A stretch of DNA of 64,000 nt from Triangularia verruculosa (lineage: Eukaryota > Ascomycota > Sordariomycetes > Sordariales > Podosporaceae), in the NCBI GenBank assembly GCA_033296885.1, contig MU863977.1:62001-126000 (forward strand), read 5' to 3'. Positions 31,403-41,605 of this stretch are shown here, piece after piece; position 1 is the stretch's first letter, and each line of letters starts with the position of its first letter. A program made the translations under genes and the position numbers. Under the pieces are notes generated by a model. The model was not told the DNA's origin, did not search any database, and was given only the letters and a program-made list of their open reading frames with translations.

Positions 31403-32651
31403 ATGAACCTATTTCTTGTAGGGCGGCTCAACACTAAGTTTTCAATCTATTTTCAAACTGACGATCCGCCTAGGGCAGCAGATCTGGCTCTTCCCGACAT
31501 AGTCACCGCGACAAGCACTCTTCATCCAGCCATGCCTCACGCAGTAAACACCGTGATCGAGACCTCAGAGCCTCCGGCGCCGCCATAGCGGAGGGCGAAG
31601 ACTACAGTCGACGTCTCATTGGCACCTCCTTTTTGTTCGTAGTGAACGAACTTAACCCAAACTATGAACCTCAAGACGGGTTCGAGCTTCAAGGAGATGG
31701 AATGCTCAGAGACCAATGGTTGAACCCCATGCCCCCCGAACGTGCGGATGAATACCTGGATGAATCGCCCGGATTAGTGTTTCGATACCGACAAGAGCAG
31801 CACGGCGGTGTCGTAACACCGGCGAGCGAGTATAGATGGTGAGTGTTTGGATATAACGACCAGAAAAAACCAATGTTTGCTCAGCTTCTCATGACAAAAT
31901 TTACCTAGGCACCGCCCCAGCCGAGGACAAGAGGGCCGCATTGTTCGTGTTGACGAGGAAGGCATCATCACCGGTCATCCCACGATTCATTGTCAGGCGT
32001 CCATTTTCTCCTGCAACAGCCACCTGCCTGTGATTGTTGGCTCAGGTGACGCCTCGCTGGGTCACTCCAGGATCCGACGCCAAGCCTCGGACGTTGACAC
32101 GGTGTTTTACTGGACCCTCCTCCACATCTGCCGCCGGGACGACAACTCCACCGTCAGTTCTGTTACTACCGAAGGCCGAGGTCTACCTTGGGCAGTTGGC
32201 AGTAATCCTTCCTGGATTCCCTCGCTCGTTCCTCGAATTTATGCGAATCCTAATGCCGGTGTGGAATCAGGGGGGCTTTCAGGTGACCTATCAGTCTTGA
32301 TTGGACTCATGGCCTTCCACGGCAGGGTAGGATGGGCGAGTGAAGTTTTCAGCTCTCAGAGATGGCATCACAACCGGTGGACGGGGAGTCAGCACGCGCC
32401 AGCACATGGTGGGTTTGCCTTCCTATCTTTCCTTCATCAGTCGCCTTGAAATAAAGTTGAACTGTCGGCTTACACCACACCTAGTACCAAGAACTCAAGA
32501 GGATAGCCCACGTGGCTTTTTTGTCCAGGTGTGTCTGGACAACCTGGTATGGGGTTTGGAAGACTGTGAGGAGAACAACATTTCGGCTCAGGAATGCTCA
32601 CAGTGTATTTCTGGACTTGAGTGGCACAGTATCCTTGTCAGAGAGCATTGA
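31403..32651 (+). CDS. orphan spliced gene, Ser/Arg-rich N-terminus
   Basis: Four exons (31403-31417, 31474-31838, 31909-32408, 32485-32651) with consensus GT-AG ends join in phase to 348 aa. The N-terminus after splicing is Ser/His/Arg-rich (GSRSGSSRHSHRDKHSSSSH), like a nuclear or disordered tag. A soluble-looking middle follows (LIGTSFLFVVNELNPNYEPQ, then DEYLDESPGLVFRYRQEQHG and GRIVRVDEEGIITGHPTIHC). The C-terminal exon is acidic and Cys-containing (VCLDNLVWGLEDCEENNISA). No known domain recognised. It is the only credible gene in the 6.7-kb gene-poor stretch. The 15-nt first exon is tentative and another upstream exon could replace it; codon bias weakens after about 32170. Confidence 0.5.
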
Positions 32652-34771
32652 GTTGATGTCTTTTCGACTTTTCGAGCTTATACAGTGACGGATCTCCCCG
32701 GGATGTTCCAGTCGCATGCGGTGCTGACGGACTCATGTACCTACTTAAGGGAGTCACACGCAGGGGCATATCTGTAGCGTTCTACTCTGGTAGATAAATC
32801 AGAACTATCATTTACGGGAAACGAAAAGCTGAGCAGCTCTTCAGCCCCGATGTTTAGCAGTCCTGATTTGGGCCGACCACTACACCGGAGGTCCAATAAC
32901 GGAACCGCCGTCGAGCTTCCCACCATCTTTTGAATTGTTGGCGATGTGGGATTGTTGTTGGAAAGGTTATGAACACAACTTTCGGAGTAACCCGCCAACG
33001 TCCCGTCACTTATCTATGCTGCGATGTTGTAATTCGTTTCCACTCTTGCAACATGTTTGGTTGGTGGCTTTGTGTTGGCTTTTTACCCTCCATAATAAGA
33101 AGTCCGGAATTCATCTGTTTCTCTGGGTATGGTCTGTCAAACCCACTACTTTATGGATTGGGTCTAGAGCAACTCGAGCCACACAAGGTACATGATTGCA
33201 GTCTCCGGTAAACCCGAGGGCCGACAGGACACAGGGATTCAAGGACGCCACGGCACGTAGATCTTCGTGTATATGACGCTTGCCCAGATATGTGCCGCTC
33301 AAACGAGGCTGTTGGCGACAAGGATTGAACTGTTGGCCGCTGATGTTGAGGGGGTTTACCTGCGCAGTCTTTTTCGGTTCCTTCTGACTAAATCGACTCT
33401 GCAGCTTTCCCTTTGGCCTGCAACTGTGTCGGAGTCCTCCTCGTCACAGTGTCTCATTACTCGGCATCTTAGAAATGTTGACATCCACTTACCAAGTAGG
33501 GTATTCAAAGCAAAAATGACAGACAGTCACAGGCTTCCAAGAACAGGTAACCAAAGTATGTCTAGGCAACAAGGCACTAATGCACCCATCTTAGCTCACA
33601 GGGTTACATTGGGAGTCCCAACTGGATGGTGTGGAGATCCAGCTGCACCTGTATTTGGCCAGAACGAACATTGAAGGAAATCTCCATCCAGTCGAACTGC
33701 CAAAGAGAACGCTGTCAGACTTTAGTACCGCAACACCAGCGAAAGAAGAGTGAAATACCTTAAGATAGACAAGCGGCGCCCATAGACAGAGGTAGCTGGG
33801 AGAAGTAGTACCTTGAATGGGAAGGGGGGAAGGGGTGAGACGGATGACGTTATGGGAATGCTCGGGAAGAGTAAGCAGCCTCTTCCCGGCTTCGTGTGGT
33901 TTCACCGGCTGGCGGTGTAAGAGCCATGGAATTATCCTCTCACCGTTTCCACCCACCGTCTTGACGGGTGGGTTGGAAGCAAGGAGATATGCAAAGTGCA
34001 TGGTGGTCGGTTCAGGATCGTATTCAGCCACATCACAAGTCAACCCCGAAAATCTGCCTGGCTCCAGACATTCCAGTCTGACAGACACAAGTACATCGAC
34101 AAATGAAAGCTCTTCGATCAAATCCGACTCGCACTTATCTCGATTAAAGTGATTTGCTGATGGGAAGCCACGATAAAATGAGAAAATCAAAAGTACCGAG
34201 CGGACCGATCCATTATCCTCTTGTGTCATCAGGTACCCGGAATCTGTAAGCGGCCAAAGGCGTCAGTTTCATAGATGCCAGGTACCCAATATACTTGTCA
34301 GGTTTAAAACCATCAAGTTTCGTCATGCTCCTACCATCAGATTTCTTACTTGGCCATGAAAGTCTGGCATGTATTCATGTTTGCCTATCATCTAAGCACT
34401 TCGATGTGTCGTTGGAATCTTGCGGGCTAAGAGTATCGATAGCTCAATGTTTCGAGAAGTCCATACTCGACATGCAGGGGTTGTCATACTAAGTAGCCTT
34501 GAACAAAATTTAGTTTGCAGTACCCAGTTTTCTGTCTCCAACCTGTCATCAGGGATGTGCACAAAGATCGGATGCCTCCACAGCTGACCCCCCATGTGGG
34601 TGTGTGCCTACTCGGTCATCGGCACATAGATATACTTGTTAGGTATTCAATAAGCCCCCCCAGGAATACTAAACGAAGATCCCTTCTTTGCTATCTCCTC
34701 TTCCCAAGAGTATTTCTTGAGAAACCGCACCCTTCACTCCAACTGGACATGCTACCTCAGGTCACTTCAAA
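32652..34771. other. gene-poor region
   Basis: 2.1 kb in which opposite-strand frames at 33591-34229 (minus) and 33817-34152 (plus) overlap and neither carries a recognised motif. It presumably holds the promoter of the PLP enzyme gene at its right end. Nothing else recognised. Confidence 0.45.
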
Positions 34772-36472
34772 ATGGATAAAATCACGGAACTATATCCCGA
34801 ATACAGCCTTACTTCTTCTCTAGACATCTTGCGGTCTGCGCAGTATGCCCACCTCGACAACAAGAACCACACATATCTCGACTACACTGGATCTGGTCTC
34901 CCTTCGACTTCTCAGTTAGCTCATTCTTCGGTTCGACTTTCATCGACGCTCTACGGCAATCCTCACAGCATCAACCCTTCTAGTCAAGCATCCACTCGAG
35001 CCATCGATGCTACACGGCTAAAGATTCTACAGCACTTGAATGCAGATGCTAAAGAGTATGATGTCATTTTCACTGCTAACGCCACGGGAGCTGCGAAACT
35101 CGTCGGGGAGTCCTACCCCTTTACCACAGACAAGAAGCTTGTCTTGACAGCGGATAACCATAACTCTGTCAACGGGCTGAGGGAGTTTGCCGGAGGCAAG
35201 GGGAGCAACACAGTCTACATACCCATCTCAACTCCGGACTTGAGAATCAGTGACACGGATGTCATCAACATGCTACTGCCAACACAAAAAAAGCAAAAGG
35301 CTCCCATCAAAAGAGTAGTTAGCCAGCTGACCGTGTCTTTGCTTGGGTGCTTGCCTCGGAAGCAGGCTGAACACAGGATTACTGAGGTACGCGCTGGGAG
35401 CGGTAGGGGCATTAATCGTCATTCCATGTCAGACACGGCGACAATGGACAAAGCTGCATCTTCTACAGCCTCTGTCCTTTACAAGACTCCTCCCCGAGCT
35501 CATTGGCAGTCCTCGGTTCCGACATCAAAATGCACCAGCGCCCCACCGGCAGCCGATCCAGAGAAGAACAGCAACATGGGGCTCTTTGCTTACCCTGCCC
35601 AAAGTAACTTTACCGGTGTTCGTCACCCTTTATCTTGGGTTTCCCTCGCTCAGGATCAAGGCTACGACGTGTTGCTCGACGCAGCTGCCTACCTCCCTAC
35701 TGCCAGCCTCGACATGTCTGTCATAAAACCCGAGTTTCTCATCATCAGCTGGTACAAGATTCTTGGGTTTCCCACCGGTGTGGGCTGCTTGGTTGTCAAG
35801 AAGAAAGTTCTGACCAGGCTCGAAAGGCCTTGGTTTTCCGGGGGCACCATTCAAGCTGCCACGGTGGGAGTTCCATGGCATTTGATGGCTAAAGGATCCG
35901 AAGGGTTCGAAGATGGGACGGTCAACTTTCTAGGTATTCCCGACATCATGTTCGGTTTGGAGTGGGTTAATACCGTTGGACTGGGGATTGTTGGGATGCG
36001 GGTAAGGTGCTTGACAGGCTGGTTTTTGAAGAGGTTAGTCGCGCTGAGGCACTCGAATGGAACGCCAATGGCCAGAGTATACGGGCCACAAAATGTGGAC
36101 ATGCGAGGAGGTACTGTTGCTTTCAATCTGTTGGATTGCAGAGGCAAAGTTGTGGATGAGCGATTGGTCGGACAGGAGTCAGCAGCTGTGGGAATCTCGC
36201 TCCGAACAGGGTGTTTTTGTAACCCAGGGGCCGGGGAGGCTGCTCTGGGCTTGGATGTGGCTGTTCTGCGTAAGTTGGCCACCGCTAAGACGCCTCTGAG
36301 AGGGATGGATGATTTTGTCGAGGCGCTCGGCCTGCCATCAGCAGGAGCGATTCGGATTTCCTTTGGCATTGCCTCCGCTTCCGCCGACGTGGATACGTTT
36401 TTTGATTTTCTGAAGACGTACCGGGATCGAGTGACAAGCTCAGAAGGCCTTGCCTCAAGAGAATCCTGCTGA
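34772..36472 (+). CDS. PLP-dependent aminotransferase class V, molybdenum-cofactor-sulfurase-like
   Basis: Fold-type I PLP enzyme, 566 aa, resembling the N-terminal NifS-like half of Moco sulfurases (HxB/ABA3 type), which take sulfur from cysteine. Motifs: THLY-type start HTYLDYTGSGLPSTSQ, FTANATGAAKLVGESYPF, the PLP Schiff-base Lys in LIISWYKILGFPTGVGCLVV, RPWFSGGTIQA, FEDGTVNFLGIPDI and the loop RTGCFCNPGAGEAALG with candidate sulfur-carrying Cys. The C-terminal MOSC half of true Moco sulfurase is absent. Residues about 175-265 (35290-35560) are low in conservation and could hide in-frame unspliced intron sequence, because family members are shorter there. It converges with the DUF8021-like gene 107 nt away. 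Exact substrate uncertain. Confidence 0.8.
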   Translation: MDKITELYPEYSLTSSLDILRSAQYAHLDNKNHTYLDYTGSGLPSTSQLAHSSVRLSSTLYGNPHSINPSSQASTRAIDATRLKILQHLNADAKEYDVIFTANATGAAKLVGESYPFTTDKKLVLTADNHNSVNGLREFAGGKGSNTVYIPISTPDLRISDTDVINMLLPTQKKQKAPIKRVVSQLTVSLLGCLPRKQAEHRITEVRAGSGRGINRHSMSDTATMDKAASSTASVLYKTPPRAHWQSSVPTSKCTSAPPAADPEKNSNMGLFAYPAQSNFTGVRHPLSWVSLAQDQGYDVLLDAAAYLPTASLDMSVIKPEFLIISWYKILGFPTGVGCLVVKKKVLTRLERPWFSGGTIQAATVGVPWHLMAKGSEGFEDGTVNFLGIPDIMFGLEWVNTVGLGIVGMRVRCLTGWFLKRLVALRHSNGTPMARVYGPQNVDMRGGTVAFNLLDCRGKVVDERLVGQESAAVGISLRTGCFCNPGAGEAALGLDVAVLRKLATAKTPLRGMDDFVEALGLPSAGAIRISFGIASASADVDTFFDFLKTYRDRVTSSEGLASRESC

Positions 36473-36579
36473 TTGCCTAGGTAGAAGAAAGTTCAAAATG
36501 TATTTGATTTACGTAACTGTATTCCATCCAAGGAGCTGCAAAATCCGTTGCCATGTCGAAATAGGTCCAGCCGCGTGTT

Positions 36580-37425
36580 CTATGCCTCCCCGCGAGCCAA
36601 CCGTCTTCTCTTCCCCTTCCCCTTACCCGACCCACTGCCAGTGTTCATCACAGTGATGGTGTGTACGAATCTCAACTTTCCCTTCTCGACCCTAAACTCG
36701 TGACTGTCTGGAATGCCGCTGAAGCTCAGGAAAATCGAAACTGCACCCACAGTCTCGTCAATCACATACCTCCTGTCCACCAGCTGCACCCCGCTGGGGA
36801 TGCCCACGTCGCATCGGTCATCCTGTCCGCCATTTCCAGTGTAGGATCCTCCCTCCAGTCTGGCACATGGCCTGCCCCAGGGTACAACGACAGACTTGTC
36901 ATGAAAAATGTCACAGTAGGCATCCCCGGCAGCCTTGATCACCTCTCTCGAGTCTCGTTCGGCCTCGGGGATTATCCCCCAGTTCTCCCGCGAGGCCCAT
37001 CTCAGGGTGCCGGTTGCGTTGAAAAGCCAGTCGCCGGTTGTGGTGGATAAAAGATCAATTTTTGTGATTTGAGCCGAAGTAAAAAACATCTGTACGCCTA
37101 TCACGTAGGGGTGGGCGCCCGTGGCCGAGATGATCTCGGTATACGTAGCGCACTGCGTCGTGTCAAGACTGTGGCGCGAGAAATCAATCTTGGTGGCACG
37201 GGTCAAGGACGAGCCCGACGCGAGGGAGGCGTTGCGGAAGTTCTCATGGTAGACGGCCGAGGGCGAGAGCGGCTGTAGAAGTGCCGGATCGCCGGCTGTC
37301 TGCGCGGCGACAAGGCTGTCGGCGGCCGTCTTGAGGAAGTCTCTGGTACAGGCCGACTGAGCTTCCGCAGTGGGACCCAGAGACAGCAAGAGGGCCGGGA
37401 AAAAGAGCGATGTGAGCGATTTCAT
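36580..37425 (-). CDS. secreted DUF8021-like protein
   Basis: Intronless, 281 aa. A signal peptide MKSLTSLFFPALLLSLGPTA with cleavage after TAEAQ is clear. The mature part matches the fungal secreted family I remember as DUF8021: AVYHENFRNASL, FSRHSLDTTQCATYTEI, HPYVIGVQMFF, GDWLFNATGTL and GDAYCDIFHDKSVVVPWG. An SnoaL-like cone fold is plausible. A basic tail (GKGKGKRRRLARGEA) ends the chain. The ATG at 37425 is chosen because it starts the signal peptide; an upstream in-frame ATG would bury it. Molecular role not established. Confidence 0.75.
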   Translation of the reverse strand: MKSLTSLFFPALLLSLGPTAEAQSACTRDFLKTAADSLVAAQTAGDPALLQPLSPSAVYHENFRNASLASGSSLTRATKIDFSRHSLDTTQCATYTEIISATGAHPYVIGVQMFFTSAQITKIDLLSTTTGDWLFNATGTLRWASRENWGIIPEAERDSREVIKAAGDAYCDIFHDKSVVVPWGRPCARLEGGSYTGNGGQDDRCDVGIPSGVQLVDRRYVIDETVGAVSIFLSFSGIPDSHEFRVEKGKLRFVHTITVMNTGSGSGKGKGKRRRLARGEA

Positions 37426-38061
37426 CGTCAGGGTCTTGCTTGAAAAACCAGACAAGCGTTGGCAGTCGATAGGGAGGCTAGGACAAGAGAAGTGCGCCAT
37501 GGACATGGACATACCCCCAGTTATAGCTGGCCTGCTCAAGGCTAATATGGTGGACGGATAATTGTCGAACCCCTGGTTTCCCCAAATCAAGATTGAAGGG
37601 CCTTATAAAGAGAGGGGAGTCAACTTCGGCAGTTTGGAGCACGTTGATTGATTGGCAGGGAGACGTTGGTCCAAAATATATTTTCCCCTGTCCCGACTTC
37701 AGGCCGGTGGTGGTCTTTGGTTGAATCATTGCCTCTCGGGCTGCTGGCAACTCGTCTGCAGCAAACGCAACCCCCTCGTCATGCCGGTAGAGACTCTTGG
37801 GGTCCCCAACCATCCATCCATCCTCGGTGTCGTGGGTGCAAGATTTGGCATACATCTTAAGGTCGTCAGAATGGGCAAACTCGGTGTAATACAGTGCCAG
37901 CTATTGATTATATCCATACCCCATTTGGTCGGCCCAACTTGGCCCCAACACCCAACACCCAACGCCACATGCCGGACTTTTTTGATGCCCATCGTGTAGC
38001 TTCTATTACCCAACCCTTGTGCTCATTGAATGTATCTCATGTTGGCTTCTGACAGACCAGC
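37426..38061. other. intergenic region
   Basis: 636 nt between two co-oriented minus-strand genes. A TATAA motif (CTTTATAAGG on the minus strand, 37601-37610) lies about 180 nt before the DUF8021-like ATG. No gene seen. Confidence 0.5.
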
Positions 38062-39464
38062 TCAGACGGCGTCAGGTAGTCTGACGGCGATATCACCTGA
38101 CTGCGTGATGTAACGCACCCATGGAAGGGAAGGGTATTGAAGCTGGCGAGCAGGTTAGATACGTAAACAAGGCAAACGAAAGCAGAGGGAGGTCATACCT
38201 TGGGTTCTGTGATCTTGAGATAGCGTACTTGGATGCCACTGGTGGTAAAATAGGGGATCTCGAACTTGACCTGGATAGGCCGCTTGGCGCCCTTCCCAGG
38301 GGCTCCCACGCCGCCCATGCTACCACCAAAGCCGCCGGTCATGCCACCGCCGTGCTCGTCATCACCTCGCACACTGGGAAGACCAAGCTCGGCACGCATG
38401 AGAAACTCCTTGCCTCCTCCAAACTGCTTGATCTTCCACACGATGGCGCTCTGTTCTGGGGCATAATGCACTGATCCGACGTTGGTTCGGAATCGCGGTG
38501 TGTCGGCGTCATCAGGAACCGGAACGATAATCTCGACATTATTCGCCGTACTGCGGCGCTTGAACTGCGCTCTGGCCTTGAGCATGTACTCTATCCGCGA
38601 CCCGCTGTGAGACTCGACCACGCACTCAACCCAGATGAGCGGCTTGACCTGGGTGTTGAGTCGGTACGACATGAGCTCGAACTCTCCGTCGGGGGGGATG
38701 AAGCTAATGGTGCGGTCGTTCTCGAAGCGTGACAGGCGTACGCACTGATGAAACTTGACATCTTCCATTTCAATGGCCTTGCCACGCGTTGTCCGCCCCG
38801 TGCTTTCAAACATGACCTTGTCGTTGAGGCCCAGCCGCAGCTCGGGCATGCCAGACAAGTAGCACTTCATCTTGATGGCGCCCAGGATCTCGGACCGCAG
38901 CACGTTGCCATTGGATGACACCAGAAGGTTGAGCGATTCAATGACATCAAGGAACACCTCGTTTTTGCGGTAGCGGATGCCCTCAGAACGCCACGACACA
39001 GCATTGGTGACAGCAATGGGCGGACGGGCCTGGATTTCCAACTTGTGCGACTCCTGGGTGATGTATTCTTGCAAAATCTTGGACTCGGTTGTCTGTGGGT
39101 ATCCAAAATCCATCATCTCGTCGAGAAGCTCGTATATAATGACAAAGTTGTCGCGGATGGATTCCTCCTCGAGCGCCTTGAAGTACTCGGTGAACACCTC
39201 GACGATCTTGTGAAGAAAAAGAAGGATTTCGGCGGCATTGGTGTTTCTCTTTGTCAAGGCAAGCAGGTAGAGGTTGTTGTGTCTGATGTAGAGGTAGTTG
39301 ATGCCCTCGTGGGAAAAGCAAGGGGGGACGGCCGACGACTCTTCTTCGGCTTCGCTGAGGAGAATAGGGAACTTTTCGACGGCTGACATGGGTATGTCTC
39401 CGCGATAGTTTCGGGCGAGGAGGGTCTTGCCCTTTAGATCGAGAAAGAAGATGGCCGACGCCAT
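38062..39464 (-). CDS. apm1: AP-1 complex subunit mu
   Basis: Medium chain of the clathrin adaptor AP-1, which selects tyrosine-motif cargo at the trans-Golgi network and endosomes. Exons 38199-39464 and 38062-38142 give 448 aa. The N-terminal longin domain starts MASAIFFLDLKGKTLLARNY and includes NYLYIRHNNLYLLALTKRN. The mu-homology domain includes WRSEGIRYRKNEVFLDVIE, the FIPPDGEFELMSYRL block and the end WVRYITQSGDIAVRLPDAV encoded by the second exon. The MASAI start and YRGD region match AP-1 rather than AP-2. A Gly-rich insert (DDEHGGGMTGGFGGSMGG) before the last strands is typical of filamentous fungi. The AP-2 counterpart lies 22 kb away on the other strand. Confidence 0.95.
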
Positions 39465-41605
39465 GCTGTGATGTTGACGGTTGCAAAGCGCGAGTTCGCG
39501 GGTGGTCGAGGGGTGGTCAGGGGGTGGTCACTGGAGATGTTCTATACTCCGACCGTCGTGAAGGAGAGTGGTTGGAATTGTTGATATCGTCAGAAACAGC
39601 CAGCTGTCAGAGGTTGCGCACTCGGAGGTCGCTGCTGTAGGTAAAGGTGCCCGTACGGTTGTCCAGTTGTCGATGCCACACAGGCCAGAACCCTGACGTT
39701 GCTCTGCACTTACGGAGTGGTGGAGACGCTGGGCGACCAGTGCCTGCCCGGACCACCTTCCAAGTGACTGCCCCCGCTAGGTACCTAGACGGGAACTGTC
39801 CCTTGAGGTGCCTGGTGGACCTGGGCGGGCACCTAGCGCTGGCTGCTGGCCGGTGAAAGGCGAAACCTGGCTTCCGGCTTGGCTGTGGGGTAATTAGAGA
39901 ATATGGTCTGTGCACCATTTGCTGCCCCACCATTTCTTTTGCTCAAAAGAATTTCGAGCGGCTCTGGGCTTCTTCCTCTTTTTCCTCTTTTCCTTTCCTC
40001 AACGCGCCCATTAGACAGTGCTATCATCATGCGCACAACTGGGGACGGGCATTCTGTCAGTCTCCGACCCGTGCCGCCGTGGGTGAATATGCGATTTCAA
40101 GGCGCGGAGATGAAGGATTTTCCGCTAACGACTCCATAAGAACTGGCCGAGTATTTCTTTCTACTGCTTGGCCGGTGTCAGAGGAGCCGGACATTTTCTC
40201 ATGATTGTACTGGACTCAAATCGAGGTCCGGATAATGACGTCCGAGACCCCCTACTCCGTAAGCCTTAGGGAAGGGAGAGTTGTCACCAATGCAAGGGTC
40301 CCCTCCGTGTCCCAACAAAAAAGAAGCTGAATACCGATTTGAATGAATGAATGAATGAACTCGGTTTGGAACTTTGCATGTGACGGCGGGCGGTGGGTCT
40401 TCTGCAATGGAAGTCCCGCTGTGACAAAGCAGCGCGTCCAGCGCCGGGAACAGCAGACGAAGCGAGCCAAGCTTCTTTCGACCAAAGTCCCGTCGCTTTC
40501 CATTTTTGACACGTGCTTTTGCCAGGCACAGTTCAAGATGGATGTCTATCCCAGGTCTTGTTCCAGAATCATCTACCGGTTGTGCCAGACAAGGACGGAC
40601 TATTTGACCTCGTCTTCTTGTTTGGTGCCCCTACTGCTACTGCTCCTGCGCATGACGTGTGTCCTGTACCGGGCTATCGTATATGCGGACCTATCTGCTG
40701 GGTTGCACAGGCCGTCTTCGAGGGTGTCTCGAACCCCGCGTTGCCCACGTTTGGTGGAGCAATGCTTCTTGGTATCTTCTTTCCTTCAATTATCTGATCG
40801 TTCTGATAGGGTACAGACGGGGCATTTCCCTGGCAGGAAACCTGGAACATGACGGATGACATGTGGGAGAACGGTTGATTAAGTACTGTGCCTTTACCTT
40901 AGCACCTGCCGATACCTAGCATAGCACCGGAGTGAGCATGTGCAAATGCAGAGACTCCCGTCCCCCGTCCCCCGTCACATGGAGGGCGCGAGGGCGGGGA
41001 GGAAGGGTGCGTTGCCGAAAATCCTGCCCGCTCGCCTCAACCCTTTCTCCAAGAGCCAAAGATCCCCCATTCATCCGTTTCCATCCAATCAACCATCCAC
41101 TGGTCCCAACGACAGGCACGGCTTGGTCTTTTTACGGCTTCTCTTCCTAGCGGACAGCAGTCGCCTGACGCTGATTGCCAAGTGTCTAACCCGAACCCCG
41201 GTCAACTAATGCCGGTCTTCTCTGCCCGTGCCCGATTGTTCATTGATTGATATTATCGCCCCCCCCAGCCCTGGGCAGCCGCTTGACCACCTCCTCCTCG
41301 TCCCCATCTTCGTCCTCCTCATCGTCCTCCTCGTCGTCCACGCCCTTCGACGCCCAAACTTACAGCCAGCTTCAGTTTATCTCGGCGGCACTACCTAGGT
41401 ACTACGCCTTTGTCGCATTTGACACGGACGATCCAAGCTCCATCTCCAGCGACGGGTCCCGAGCAGGCGGAGCGCTGATTCGCGGTCCGGCCTCTGATGA
41501 CGGCGTTCTTCTAGCAGCAGATCCGCTGAAATCTAGCTCTGCAGTGGGAGCCCCCAGCTGTGCACCCAGGCCCCCGTTGCTGGGAAGGGCACACCGACCG
41601 GCACC
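39465..41605. other. divergent intergenic region, AP-1 mu/OPI1
   Basis: 2.1 kb containing both promoters. It holds a GAAT microsatellite (40341-40358) and, in the presumed OPI1 leader, a TCC/TCG-rich tract (41286-41340) that reads as poly-Ser in one frame but has no credible start. No additional gene recognised. Confidence 0.5.
41286..41340. repeat. TCC/TCG-rich low-complexity tract
   Basis: Imperfect pyrimidine-rich trinucleotide tract in the probable 5' leader of the OPI1 gene. Confidence 0.7.

Noticed and set aside
33591..34229. 212-codon minus-strand frame in the gene-poor island
   Set aside because: Codon bias is weak and an overlapping plus-strand frame is equally plausible; no motif or start context decides.
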